This document shows positions 26,601 to 40,439 of a DNA stretch of 64,000 bases, piece after piece. A program made the translations under genes and the position numbers. Position 1 is the stretch's first letter, and every line of letters begins with the position of its first letter. The stretch spans positions 9,873,647-9,937,646 of the forward strand of contig JAAOOA010000399.1 in the NCBI GenBank assembly GCA_012861695.1. Reading direction: 5' to 3'. The notes beneath the pieces were generated by a model. The model ran no database searches. It saw nothing but the letters and a program-made list of their open reading frames with translations, and had not been told where the DNA came from. The DNA is from Trematomus loennbergii (Eukaryota > Chordata > Actinopteri > Perciformes > Nototheniidae).

Positions 26601-27258
26601 TCTCTATTCACAGTGAAGTGGTGCAATGTGCTAGATCACAGAGTATGTAAAAGCATAGCCAGAGGCACTACTGGGCCCAAGCCACAGATGAGGGGGGATC
26701 TTAACAAATTGAACAATGAGGTCAGTATAAACAGTTTGAGACACTGTCATTTGGCTGTTTTCAGATCAGAAGCGGTCAGGGTGGTCAAAACAAAATTCAC
26801 TGGAATTATATTGAAGTCTGGAAATACAATTTACTATATGTGAAAATAAAGAGAAACTCATAGCATCTCTAGTGTGAGAGCTGTACCTCCACTGGTTCCC
26901 AGCGCTTATACACTGTACCGTGTGCTATGACTTTTCTTAAATTGAACTGAATTTCGTTTTTTATAGCGAGAGAGATTGACATACAAGACTTTGCTCCTTT
27001 GCAGCCATGCTATATATACCCCTGCTTCATCAGTTGCAAACCCAGTAGTAGCTATACTGTACCACCATGTTTCGAGCATCAGAAACAATAGCATTGCCAC
27101 AAATTGTCTAGATTTAAATCGAAAAGAAGTTGGCATGGCTACCATGACTACAAGCCACACAAACACATTATGAAACATGTTTACCTGTCCTCTGTCCTTT
27201 CAACAACAATATTAAGGATCAGTTATGTCCATGGGAGGCACTGAACCACATTTCCATT

Positions 27259-27363
27259 GTTTTAGTTTTGGCAAGAACATAGGGTTCCTTGTATGTTTTA
27301 GTTTTAGCAAGAACATAGGGTTCCTTGTATGTTTTAGTTTTAGCAAGAACATAGGGTTCCTTG
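27259..27363. repeat. 36-base minisatellite, three copies
   Basis: Units at 27,259-27,294, 27,295-27,330 and 27,331-27,363 (last copy incomplete). Each starts GTTTTAGTTTT and contains GCAAGAACATAGGGTTCCTT. Copies 2 and 3 are identical where they overlap; copy 1 differs by one base (G for A after GTTTT), so the expansion is recent. Confidence 0.95.
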
Positions 27364-27929
27364 GCTCTTAATTACCCTGCAATTACAATATTACATCATC
27401 CATGACAAAGAAATGCCGCATACATGCCATTGAGCACAAAGAAGAAGGTGCTAAGAACCAATAGGTATGACGTGCATATAATTACTAAAACGGCAACACA
27501 CCTTCCGATTAACTCAAGGAAGCTTTGTACACATGGATGTGTCACTGTGGTTCAATTTGTTATTGTTCCTATAACTGAAGTACAACCAAACTTTGACCAG
27601 GCTTGCCTGAAACACAGCAGCCTTGGCCAACCAATGGAGACATTTTGGGAGACTGAGGGGAGACTTGACATCAATAGACGAGAGTCAGGTCTCGTGAACC
27701 TCAAAGGGAGCGCTTGAATTCACCTTTTGTCCGTCACTAAACGAGACGCTAGGGAGACCGTGCCAATCTAGTCCACAGATCTCAAAGAGAGGGAGAGCCA
27801 CGCTTGGATTTAAGTAATGCGGTGCTCCTTGTTGAACAAATTCACCATTGTGACTCGTTAGCCTGATACTATCCACATACCTGCTTTTGGGGAATGCATG
27901 TGAAAAGGCGGTCTGGAGTCTGTGCCAAG

Positions 27930-28090
27930 AGGAGGGATGGAGTGGTGAGGAAAGAGGAGGGGCTCCACTTAATGGGTCACAAATTCACATTGAGAGGAGC
28001 CACATCTGCATTTTATCAGCAGGGCCCAGATAGTGTTACAGGGGACGATTGTCTGCAGATTGGCCATTGGGCCTTTTAAAGTGGTAAATT
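27930..28090. promoter_or_regulatory. Candidate short conserved element
   Basis: Balanced block with AATGGGTCACAAATTCACAT, TTTTATCAGCAGGGCC and GATTGGCCATTGGGCC (a CCAAT-type palindrome). Inference only. Confidence 0.22.
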
Positions 28091-28312
28091 GTTGAGGAAA
28101 AGCAGAGCTACACACAGGATGACGTAGCATGGTGCCGCCTGCCACTCAGGTTAACACTGTTTAAAAGACATAAAAAAAAGACATAAAAAAAGTTTGAGGA
28201 TGTATTTCTAGACATTGTTCATCTAATAAATTAACCTTTTATCTGCTTTCGTCCTGTTGCGAGGACTGCATGTTCACATTGGAGACATCCAGATTTAACT
28301 TAAGACCAGATC

Positions 28313-28330
28313 AACTAGTCTAGACTAGTT
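28313..28330. repeat. Perfect 18-base palindrome
   Basis: AACTAGTCTAGACTAGTT is its own reverse complement. The flanking bases do not extend it. Confidence 0.95.
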
Positions 28331-29259
28331 TTTAGTCCTTGGTTCAAGTTTATTTACACTACCCGATATCAAAAGGTAATTTGGCAGAAACTTGATATCT
28401 GCTCAGACATGATCTCTTCCCATGGCTGACCCAGAACATCCTCCGACACATCTTGTCCGCAGGGAGCTGTGGACGTGGGGGCCAGCGTGGTCTGACAGCG
28501 AAACAAGTCCCTGGAGGCGTCAGAGTCCCCGCAGGGACCTCTTGTCTCTTCCCTCCGCTTCATTACCATCTTCCCCCTTCTTTCTCCCCTTTCATCTGCA
28601 GTCTATCGCTGGCTCCAAGCCGCTCACATCCGGGAATATGGTGAATAGGGGTGGGAGGCTGTAGAGGGAGCGGGAGCGGATATGGGAAAAGGCAGAGTAA
28701 ACATGAGAAAGAAAGGGGATTTTCATTTCAGTTTTAAATCCCTGCTTTTTAACAATGAAAATGAACACAAAAATAGAAAAAATGGCAAATGTTGGATGTG
28801 GTAAAGGTTTTTTCTTCTCTTTAAAGCTCAGGTGGTTTTAGACAACAAAGTAATTTATTTTTTGTTCATATCAATTTACTCTGCAGTTAAAGGTTCAACT
28901 GGAAACTGGACTTCATCATATGTAGAACATGTAATCAACCATGACAGGCCACTACGATAAATGGAATAAAAGACGTGCACAAATACAAAATGTATAAAGA
29001 GGGATAAGATCATGAAGGGTGAAATGTATCACATTGGCGTCAAGTACCTTAGCATTGATGCCGCTGGAGTGGATATCCAGGTTTCTGATTATTATATATT
29101 GCTCATTATAACTTCAGAACTTGCATTGATCTTGCTTTTATAGTCGCCATTTGTCTTTGCACTAAAATAGATTTTGATTGTTCTCTGCAAGACGACAGAA
29201 CCCAATGAATAAATCAGTGAGCCACATTGCACAGCTCTGCAGAATAAGCTGCACAAAAG

Positions 29260-29440
29260 AGACAAGGGAAACTTATTCCATTAGTCTTCAAAGCGGCGCA
29301 GGCCAATAAAGATGTTCCGCTGAATCTCCTCACTTTATCTTAATTGTCTGAGCTAATGGGAGGGAGAGCCATTCCAGTTTATGATCACCTATTTGCCCTC
29401 TAATGGTGTTTATGAAAAGCATCGGAATAAACAAATTAGG
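29260..29440. promoter_or_regulatory. Candidate conserved non-coding element
   Basis: Sits just left of a CA array. Contains CTTATTCCATTAGTC, CTTCAAAGCGGCGCAGGCC, CCAATAAAGATG, ATCTTAATTGTCTGAGC and CTAATGGGAGGG. Non-repetitive with several homeodomain cores. Inference only. Confidence 0.3.
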
Positions 29441-29457
29441 CCAGATGGACAGGATAA

Positions 29458-29564
<107 letters not shown>

Positions 29565-30129
29565 TTCCACTCAAAGATGAGAGGCATTACTAAGTCAAAC
29601 TGAAATTCAACTTCTATCCATAGTGTGGAAATATAGACTATGATACTGCAGCAATTGCACACAATTTACCATTTTCTAAATAAGTTAAAATCATTGTTTT
29701 GAAATCATTTCCCATGGCAGTCTTAGGAAACACGTTATTAACTTCTGTCTTGCGCTACTGACTGTAACAATAACTCTGTAGAACAATAAGTCTGTTTTTA
29801 AGCGTCTCAGGACTGTGGTAACGCAGCCATTTCTGTTGATATACTTCAGATGTTTTATTGACGATACAAAAAGGAATATAAACTGAATTGCTGGCCAGAT
29901 ATATGAAACCAATTCAGCAGTTACGGTTTATGTAACCGAGGCTAATTTATTGCTTTATTGGGGGCAGCTTTGAAACACAGTTTCCCATGAGTCTCTGCTT
30001 TGATTTCTCTGACCTTTGACAGACACACACCTTCCTCAAATGCACACATAAATCTACGCCTATCCACACACATACAAGGAAACATAGACGCGCATGCTAA
30101 CCTTTGTTTAAGTGCATTTCGTCTGCAAT

Positions 30130-30293
<164 letters not shown>

Positions 30294-30454
30294 TCCCTGC
30301 AAGTGGCCTTATCGCCAGACTCTCATGCGTCCCCAGACTCCACTAATCAAGACAAACTCCAGCCATTCCCCCTCACCCCCCAAAACCCACCCTATCATAT
30401 CCTTCTCCCATTCCGGCCTCCCCCCTCCTCCATCCTCCTTCTTCCCCTCCCACT

Positions 30455-30620
30455 TAGCCCTCCGTGGCCGTTGGGCCGCACAGGGTCCCACTGTAATTGG
30501 TTTAGACATAATTTACTGCCCATTTGGTAATGTAGCATTTCAGCATCTGATAAAATCATATCAAGTCACAGCAATGGGCGCTACGGCTTGAAGGGACTCA
30601 TTGTAATCATTTAGATACCA
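30455..30620. promoter_or_regulatory. Candidate conserved non-coding element
   Basis: Contains CACTGTAATTGGTTTAGAC, CATAATTTACTGCCC, GGTAATGTAGC and TTGTAATCATTTAGATACC. Non-repetitive with several TAAT cores. Inference only. Confidence 0.3.
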
Positions 30621-33600
30621 GAGGAGGTTCCTGCTCTCTCTCACTCAGCTCCACTCTCTTTCCCCTCAGCTCTGTCGTTCCTCACATAAAAGACTAATAT
30701 ATAAACTGATATATTCACATGTACGAGTGCATGTTAAACTCCCTGCTGACATTTTCCTCCTTCCTCCTTCACTTTATTTTTACAGCAGGCCATTTTCAAG
30801 GGTCAAGACAAAGCACTGTACCCATTATTGTTCAAAAAACGTGGCTGCAGTTACTCGCTTGACTACTCGTAATACTATTCTTGTTTCCTTCTTTTCTTGT
30901 GAAACAGGAGAGGGGAAAAGCAAGGAAATCCAAGTTGTGTGGCGGTGAATTGATGAAAGTTGTAATTATGATAATTAACTTAGTTTGAGGCTTTACATGG
31001 AATTGCAGGAAGTGCAGCTGTCTTTTTCTCTCCGTACTTTCAGTGAGCCATAAATTGAGCCCCGGGCTGAATCTGTTGCCACATTTGTTTCCACACCATC
31101 ACTGCTGAGCTACTGTAGCACTGTGGTTAAGAAATGATGGTGTTAGTACGCTGAATCAGATGTCAATGAGAACTATGTTGTTGTCAGGTAAAAATAAAAT
31201 ATAACTGCAGGTCAATTATTTTTTAAATAGAAAATCTATTTTGCCTGTATTTTATATATGTATAATGAATAACTGACAATAATCAAACCCTGAGAGAGCG
31301 ATGATTGGAAAATAAGCATTACTTTATTTATCCAATGTAAACTGTAGCAATGGACATCTGAGTGGGTAATAAGAAAGAAATGAATTAATAGTTTGGACTC
31401 TGTAAGCCATACTCCTCAAGTTTAAAAGCTCCATATAACCGGATATTGAGATAATTGGTGCGATGCTTAGGATATGAACTTTGGGTTCAATTGCGTGTGA
31501 AAGGACTTTTCTTCCAGACCCATGGGAGCGGAAAGGAGGCTCATGAACCAGCTAATCCAATGATAACACTTATATTACCCCTTAGCTTGCAGATTTTGGT
31601 CTTGAATGTGTATACTTTTCCTCTTTAAGCCTTTATATGTACCATTACTTGAAACACAGATAATATGGAAGTATTCAAAACATTCGTCTTATCGCCTAAC
31701 TAAAATGTAAAGATTACAAGACAATATGTGTTATAAGTGTATTTCTTTCCATAAATCTGTGACAAAAAATCTTGAAAATAATTGAAAAAAGTTAGGGTTG
31801 TTTTCACTTTTAGGTAGAATAATAAAGATCAAAACTCCCACCCACCCACAGAGAGAAAAATCTGCCTCACTTGGCAGTGGTATTTCAAATGGAAATTTAG
31901 TAGACCCTATTACAGGGCCCTGAAGTAGATAGCGAGAAGCGCACAATTTGCCTTGTGTTTTATGAGCGGCACTAAATCTGGGTTTTATCAGTGTTAGGGA
32001 AAATCCCGATGCACTGTTCAGGTTTCACTGAGTGTTGGGCGCATTCACTACAGAAGTCCAGCCACTCTCTCTCTCTTCAAGGCTCATCTGCTCCATGCTT
32101 GGCCACACAAAGGAAGAAGCTACTCGGCAAACAAAGACACTATCTGAACACTAAACAGAGGCCTCATGTGTAAAACAGTGCAGATAAGTGGACAGGTGAT
32201 CGGGCTGTGATCAAAGACTCGACAATACTTCCAAGGAGATTCTTTCCTTTAAAACAACATGACTGAGTGTGCTAATTATCGACTGCCAACTCCCATTCAA
32301 CAAGATAAGCACTAACTGCTCCATCTGTGATGTCTGTTAGAAGAGTTGGATTCATCTTCAGATGTATTGCCCATTTTCTGGTTGTTAAACGTTACACAAG
32401 CTGCCTGTGCCTCTGCAGAAATCTGGATTTGATATCACCAAACCATTTTGAATGATCATGTGCTATTGAAATATATGAATGAAAGTCAATGTGAAATTGC
32501 AATGTGGTATAATCATATGAATACAGTTTGAAAAATGTACCTGGATGTGCCACTTTGCACTTATTATAAAGGATTTTTTATAGAATTGTAATTAATCTGT
32601 TGCTGAATAGTTTTTGTTTAGGGCGAGTTACAAATTAAACAGGAATCGAAGTCACGTCATAGTATACGTACATTTGGCTTGTGTTACACAATCTGAAACT
32701 AAATCACTGCAAATAGGAATGAGAGAAGTCAATGGGAAGTTGATGATTTTCTACTATCAATATGTAAACAGAGTTTGTTGTTCAGTATTGAATAAGCAAT
32801 GGGTACTTATCACTATAATATTTTTTCCATTTCTCCAAGGCAGTCCATGTGGCATAAGTGGCTTCTATGCTAGATTAAAACAATTGTTTTGTTTGCTGCG
32901 GTGTTCACTTTTCTCACATTAACAATTTAGAGAAACATAGGAGATTTTTTACAGGCCCTAATAAGATAATGTAATGTCTTTACTACACAACAGGATTGGG
33001 CGTGACCACAAACCACCATTTGGTCTTTCCTTCCCACCATTGGTTAGATACCCTTAGGCCTGGTTGGAGTTTCGGCAGGCTCCTTTGGTGTCTAAGCAGC
33101 GGGGTGGAAACAATTTTTTCGTGCCAAGAGCCAAATCCAGCGTCGTCTGAGGTTTAAATGACTTGTCTCTGTGTCGTATGCTAGCAGCAAAGAGGCCGTC
33201 ACAATGCTGCAAATCTCACATGCCGCAGGGCCGCTGTCCAAGGGAGACCTATTAGTACTCATTGTGAGAAGTGAGTTGTTGAAGTGCTTACTAAATTAAA
33301 GGCAGACTTATTTCTTCAGAAGAAGACAGGCTTGGAAGTAAATACGTGGTTTTCCCGATTTTTCCAAAGTAAATAAGTTAGGAAACTGTTTCCATCCACT
33401 TTGGAGCTCAATCGTCTGGGTCCTATTTACACCCTGAGCTATTTAGCCATCTTTGCACATCCATGACCATACGCACAGCTGAAAGGTATTGTACACTTAG
33501 AGAAAAACCTTGAAAGAGGCCAAATCTTGTTGAGTTGAAATAACAGAGAAAGGATTAACAATGCGTGTGGCTGTGCGGTTAAAAGCGAAACCTCTGAGTT

Positions 33601-33779
33601 GATAGTTTTAACAACTTAATAATATGTACAAAAGGGCAAAAGTGAGGGTCCAATTATGGCGGGACTGGAGGAAAATGCAATCTGTTCACAGGATTTGCTT
33701 CAGGACTGGAAACCATTTCAGAAACCAAACAGCAAGTTAAGTGTTTTATATCGCTTTGGTTCGTTTAGCGTAGCCTTTA

Positions 33780-34700
33780 GAAATCAGATCAGGTGTCACT
33801 GGCGGACAGAGTAATTGCATATTAATCCAATATAATATGTCTTAAAACTGTGTAATGAAACAATTAATTCATAACGCCGCCTCCTACCTCCCACGCCTGC
33901 AGTCACTGGAACCTTGTCAAGCTTTCATAATCCCCTCACCCCAAATGAAGAAAGTGAAACATTATATCACTCTGCACTGTGGTCCTGACATCAGCATTTC
34001 ACTGGTGTGCGGACCTACACAGGCCGCTCTCTCCATACAAGAGTGTGCACTTGATAAGACTTACGGGCCACTTAAGAAGCTTTTTAGTGTTTTCAGCTCC
34101 TGTCAAGAGTCAAGTGCAGCCCCTCAGCTTTGTTACCGCCAAAACTCTTCACATCGAGTCAAACTTGAGCTGCTCCAGATCCACGGAGCACGGCTCACAC
34201 ACCCGCCAAAACTCAGTCTAGTGTCAAGCCACGGGGGATTAACTTCAGACCAATAACACGCAATTAGATTTATTTTTCCCCTCTTAAGCCTATTAAGCTA
34301 CAGCCGAGCAGTAAGCGGTCGTGCTTTAGCTGAATTTAATTGTGTTTCTTATGCCCAATGAGCTGTGCGCTGCAGGGGGTGGCCGAGTGGAAGAGGCCCC
34401 TGTGTCAACCTCGAATAGCCCGAGGAAAAGCCACGCCTGAAGGGTTCACGAGAGGCTGAGGTTGATCTCGCTGAGGTTGCTCGCCCGGAAGGGAGAAGTG
34501 GGAGCTCTTGAAACTGTAAAGAAAAAACTGACACCGCCCGTAATCGTGTCACTTAGTGTCATGGGCTCGCTAATCCTGTTTCCAAGTGAGGACCACGTCT
34601 CTCTCTGAGGGCCTTTTGCTGCTCATTTACAGGCCCCTTTTGTATGAATGTAGGTTTAATCATCATTGTTGGTTAAATGGCATTGCACGAGAGAATAAAG
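33780..34700. promoter_or_regulatory. Broad complex block, candidate regulatory region
   Basis: Includes CATATTAATCCAATATAATA, ACAATTAATTCATAACGCC, ACGCAATTAGATTTA and GCTGAATTTAATTGTG, interspersed with GC-balanced text and a weak CTCF-like GCTGCAGGGGGTGGC near 34,370. The frames here do not look like protein. Inference only. Confidence 0.25.
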
Positions 34701-35819
34701 ACTGAAAGGGAAGGCCCACTTGCTTCAAAAATATGACAACATTTAAATAGAATGTTGCAATGTTTTGAATTAAAATAAAGTTTTAATTTTCTTTTAAATA
34801 TTTGATAGTATGGTTATACATCAATATAACTAAAGAATAAAATACATAATTAAGCTTTCCAGGCCCTTTTTGTTCAACTGCAAGCATCCCATAAATACAG
34901 GGCTCATGATTTCATGAATGTGGAGGTCTAACTGACAGAGAGAAGGATCTTATTCTGTTAGACAATAACAGCTGCTTCCCATTCTTCTGATCATATTTAC
35001 ATTAAAGCCAGAAGCTAAATCACCTCCAACAGCCTCTCTGTACCTGCTTTCTCTTCTATTCCCTGTCTCTTGCTCTCTGTTCAGTTACACATGTGCTGTC
35101 TTGCTTCCATACAATTGCAGGGTTTGACAAATGAAATACCACTCCTTTCTTGTCAGGTGGATGTAATACCTTTGCCGGCGAATTGAAAGGATCCATAAGA
35201 GGAGTACTTAATCACATCCTCATCCATGTGGAAGGAGCAGCTGAAGCACCTGAATGGAGAAAATCAGAAGCAGGGAGAGCGAGAAGTTATCGTCTGTGGC
35301 TGTGAGCGGAGACTCGCAAGGTGGAAGAAGGATGTTCAGAAGCTCCCGCAGCGAATTCTACCAAACAGTAGAAATGACATGCAGCACATTACCAAGCCAC
35401 TAAATCTGAAAACATGATTACTGTATAACATTACCCTTGTCAAGAACTAGTTTACAGCCCATGACACCAATCCTGGAAAACGCAACAAATTGCTGCTATT
35501 AAAAATAGATTGCTACACCCAAGATGAGAGCATCGAGCACTCTGAGACGCATCAAGCCTCACGCAACCCAATCAGAGCAAAAACAAACATCTGAAGCAGC
35601 AAACTCTCATTACACCATCATCCCTGCAGACCCACACTTCAGTTTGAAACACTTCTTGATGACTGAACAAACAAATCCCAAAATGTTGAGTGTTTGGCTT
35701 TTGGGGGGCAGATTAGTAATCATATCTCTGTCCTGTTATTCTATGTCTGGGCTGGGGGGAGGAGGTGTGGGACATGGGGCACAGATGAAAGGGGTAGAGG
35801 GGTTGAGGGGCTTTTTGCT

Positions 35820-36060
35820 GAAAACATAATTGGCGTGGCCCCGGTGACACTGTCCGTCAGATTGTGCTGTGCCTCTCTGTGTGCATTCGCCGGGCCCCTG
35901 CGATGTTTCATTAAACAAGGAGCGGGGCCTCTGAGGAGATGTTTGTGCAGCCTCTGTGGCTCCACCACACAGCGAGGAGCGCGCCTCGCACTGCGGCCTG
36001 ACGCTACTATAATTATCTCTGTTACCCCTGCTCATAATGAGTCTCCACATATACATTACA
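35820..36060. promoter_or_regulatory. Candidate conserved non-coding element
   Basis: CpG-containing, non-repetitive block with GTTTCATTAAACAAGGAGC, ACTATAATTATCTCTG and CATAATGAGTC. Several open frames cross it but none is protein-like. Inference only. Confidence 0.28.
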
Positions 36061-36239
36061 CAATTGTGTGTATGTGTGTGTTATGGAATTGGAAATTGAA
36101 GTTATAGTCCTTAAGATTCTTGGAACAATTTATGATCAGCATTTTTCCATATGAGTTTTCATTGATTTGATTTAATCCTGCAATTTGTTTTACTTTTATC
36201 CTACTGATATCAACCTCTCTGTTCACAGATCTCTCTCCA

Positions 36240-36416
36240 TTATATTACATTACACTTGTTAGACGCTTTTATCCAAAGCGACTTACATACTCAATACTGT
36301 GGGCAATTCCCACAGGAGCAATTTGGGGTGAAGTCTTGCCCAGGGACACAACAACATGCTGACTGCAGTGGGGTTTGAACCTGTGACCATCTGATCCACT
36401 GCACCACACGCCACAC
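36240..36416 (-). mobile_element. tRNA-derived SINE with L2/UnaL2-like tail
   Basis: Read on the - strand it has an A-box-like TGGTGCAGTGG, a B box GGTTCAAACCC (RNA polymerase III promoter), the body phrase CCCTGGGCAAGAC followed by CACCCCAAATTGCTCC, and a tail GTAAGTCGCTTTGGATAAAA then GCGTCTAACA ending in TGTAATGTAATA. The tail matches the 3' stem-loop and TGTAA repeats known for fish L2-clade LINEs such as UnaL2, which SINEs borrow for retrotransposition. The A-to-B spacing (14 bases) is shorter than in a tRNA, so the head has an internal deletion. About 177 bases. Confidence 0.8.
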
Positions 36417-36844
36417 TCTCCTTCATTTGTATCAGAGCTTTTTAAAGTGTATTTAAATGAAAGCTGCAGTGTTCACTATAAAAGTCTTCAACTGGAGAAC
36501 CATGTTGTAGCTACATTGAGAAGCAGTCAAAAAGGAAATGGACTGGGTTTGTCATTAATGTTAACTGACAGCCATCTCTCTCAATAATACATCTACAAAC
36601 ATTAAAACAACTTAAATATTCCTAACTTCTTTGCAAAGTAAATTCTACACTAATTATCTCCTGTTCTTACATCTAAAACTACTGCAGCTCTGCGCAGCCT
36701 GGAATCAGACCAAGATTGGTCATGGCATGAGGAATAAAGGCAGATTATTGAATGACTTTTAACACAATGTTAGTTTGTTTAGTTGCAATAGAAACAAATG
36801 CACCAGTTGCTCTTCTGTTGCAGCTCTGAGTGTTTCTGCCCTGA

Positions 36845-36863
36845 GAATTCTGGGAGCTGTAGT
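36845..36863 (-). promoter_or_regulatory. ZNF143/THAP11 (SBS)-like motif
   Basis: The - strand reads ACTACAGCTCCCAGAATTC, close to the ACTACAATTCCCAGCATGC consensus of the Staf/ZNF143 binding site. It lies far from any gene recognised here. Confidence 0.4.
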
Positions 36864-39071
36864 ATTACACCAAAACCAGTAACCAGGATTTACAACAAAT
36901 AAACCAGCAAAAAGTTTTGCAGGATTATAAATATGAAGCTGGCAAAATTAAGACTGTTCATTGTGACTCATTGAGGAAAATGCTGTTGATTGATATATGA
37001 CTGGATTAGCAAGACAAACTCAAATTAAATCATGCCTGAAATGTTCTGGGTCTTTGCCACTTGGTACTCGCCAAACGACTATTAACTAAGAACAATTTCA
37101 GGCCAAGTGAGCTGAATGGCATGACGTTAGACTAAATGAAGTATGGTTATATAAAAGAAAGTCCTTGATGCCAAGTTTGATTGTCATCACCTGGTGGGAG
37201 TAATCATAACTCTGAAAGCATGCCTGAAATAAATTGTAACTAAATCTGCATGTCTCCAAACAATCACTTCAGAGTTGGTAATGGTTCGCAGTAACAGTGA
37301 ACCACCATCTGTTGGAAACCAAACTAATTACACAATTGTTACACTGTGACACAGAAAACATAAACCGAGATCCAGTTGTGCATAAAAGGGCCGAGGCTCC
37401 TGGTCATGGCCCTAAACTTCAACAAAGATAATCATCAGAGATATTGAATAAGGGGATGTGAAGATAATATGAAGCATGCAAGCCTGAGGAATCCACACTG
37501 CCTTATAAGGTCTCACGTGGAGCAGAGAGGGCAAAGGGGTTAGTGAGGGCACAAAATGGTGGACAGTGCTAGCTCTTCACTGGGAAATTTCGTCTACGTA
37601 TATGGAAGGAGTACAGAAGTTTAATAAATCATATCACGCCAAAGAGATTCCATTGTGAGTAGATCACTTCCCGTCTGGGTTTAATAATTCAAGGTAAAGC
37701 CAAGTTTTCTTCAACTTTTTATCTCAAAAAGCGGTCCGCATTGGAGTCGATAGCCTTTCTGAATTACCCTTAATTCCACCATTCAAGTGGCTCTTGGTAT
37801 TTTCCACTAAACCATCCAATCCCGTCCTCCTACGCTACAGCTATCCAACACTAAATAGCACACTTGTTCTTCCCACTATGCTCATCTGTCCATCAAGTGA
37901 AATGTAGTAATCATATTTGCGTAACTCACACTCATAATTCCCATACACTCAACAGAAGCTAAATATATACCTCCTCAGCTGGTTCCACACATCTAGATGT
38001 GTCTGCTAGCAATTAGCATATAGGTTTGTGCGACTCCATTGTTTGGACTGCCGGCCTCTCAGAGAGATAATGAACCATAATCGTTAAGTGACGCTATAAT
38101 AGCCAAGGTGTATGGTAACACGACAGCCGACGCAATTACCCGACTTTTGACATCAATGCTCTCATTAAATGATGTCATTGAAACATGACGCGTTGCATAC
38201 ACATACACACCCAGCCAGTCAAAAACACATAGAACAGTTTGCAAAATTGGGTTTACAGGTATCTTGTATATATGGATTAAAATTGAATTTTTTTGCTGCA
38301 CTAAAAGGTTTAAGCGATTCTTAAAATGTCCTAAATCCAACAGATTTCTACAAACAGCTTTGCTGTCAGCTTACAATGAGCAGTAGTAGTTTCAATTATT
38401 AATTTAAGATCATGAACGCTTGAGGCAATTAAAAATAACTCTTACTTTTACCTTATTTAAACGAGTTATACTAATATTGTAAATGTTTGCCTCACATCAT
38501 CACTTTTTTTATAATAAAAGAAATCCAATTACTTATTGACTTGAAATTGTTTTTCAGATTCAGTGCAGCTCTAAATTGTCAGATGTCCCTTTGCAGTGAA
38601 ACAGTTGATATGTTCAGCACAGACAGAACAAAGGGTTACCTCTACTTTTTCAGTCACCTCTGTGAACTGTAACCCATTCAAAGTGACTGTAATATTCATT
38701 TCTGTTTTCACTTAAATCTGGCTTAGAACTGCATTTACAAGGTGCCTGTGCAAAGCGTACAAAAGTATTACTTTTATTAAGTGTTAGCAGCTACTGGTGT
38801 TTTAGTCACCACTTAAATACATGCTGTAAAAATGTGTCAAACAAATAGCTTGTTACTGTTTTATTATCACACCTAAGACTATTCATCCAAATCACTTGTA
38901 TCCACTGTGCTCTGAAGACAATGTGAATAACACCACACTCTCCCTAAACCAAAAGAGAAAGTGTTCATATTCAAATTGGTTTTCATATTATATAAATCTG
39001 TTAATAAATATTCTATTCAATACTTTATCCCTCATGCCCAGCTCCATGAAACATTTAACTTCACTTTCTAC

Positions 39072-39256
<185 letters not shown>

Positions 39257-39559
39257 ACAATGACCAGCCAACATCACAAACAGAACACAAGCAAAAGGGC
39301 ATGACCATAAATAAACACAAGAATTTGTAAGGTTGACTTTTGCAATTAGGACTGCAAGGGAAAATATCTCCGAGAAACATTTTATTGAGCTTCTGCTAAG
39401 CAGCCGTGCTCTCTAAAAAGAGCAAACCCCAATAACGGTTCATCACTCAAAAACTGATTTCTTGAGTGTGTGAGATATTTCATCGTGTCTGGTGATGGCT
39501 CACTAAAGAGCACAGGGCAACATAAAACCTGAAGGCAATTAAAAGGGTTATTTTTCACC

Positions 39560-40000
39560 CCCGTTTCTAAATTCTGTAGCAATTAATCTGCCCAATTTGA
39601 TTACGAACGGCACAAATTAAACAATAAAGACCTGTCTAATGAGGGATTAATTATGGGTAGCAGGAGGGGAGTAGGACAGAGGCAGCAGCCATACGTCAGT
39701 GTCTCCTGCAGACAGCGCAGGGCCATAAGGAAGACAGAGAGGCTCCTCGTCCATGTGGTCCCGCGCTGATAGGGCCCCCCTCATCACAGCTCAGTAGATC
39801 CACAGCCCTTGGAGCCCATAAACGGCTGGGCCATAATTGAAAGTGCCAAAATCAATAGCGCTGACAGGCCTTAATTAAATTAAATATGTCTCCCATAGGA
39901 GAGAGGTGGGGTTGTGGGAGGAGGTGGGTACAAGTGCTGTTGCCCGAGTGAGCTCACTGTTTGAGGAGACTGTATAGGGCCATCTCTGGTGTGTATGTGA
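39560..40000. promoter_or_regulatory. Candidate conserved non-coding block
   Basis: Contains GCAATTAATCTGCCC, AATTTGATTACGAACGG, GGGATTAATTATGGGTAGC, GGCCATAATTGAAAG and GGCCTTAATTAAATTAAATA. Dense homeodomain-type cores. Inference only. Confidence 0.3.
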
Positions 40001-40439
40001 CAACACCCTTAAATTGGCAAATGGTTATAAAGTGACATGCTATGACGTCAGTGACAAATGTGATAATCATAAGGTGACCTTAAGAAATAAACGCCTCTTT
40101 TTAAAAACCCTTTTTTACCCTGACCTCTGAATAAAAACAGCATAATGCCAGGCCATGCTGACAGGCAACACAATGCAACTTTAGCCTGATCAAAAACTGA
40201 TGTATTTGGTCGATTTAACACAAGGACAGTTAGCTCAGGTGTGTTTCTTTACTGTTACGGAACAGGGCCATGCTGTAAATTACTCATATTCAACATTCGG
40301 TGTGGTATAGTTTAATTGGGCTGAACTTGAACTTGTATTCCTTTCATTCAATTTACCCAAAGTAGTTCCCTCACTTTGATCTAACACAATTATTTGTCAA
40401 TGACGTTGTGACACTGACAAAAGGTCAATAAAACTTCTG

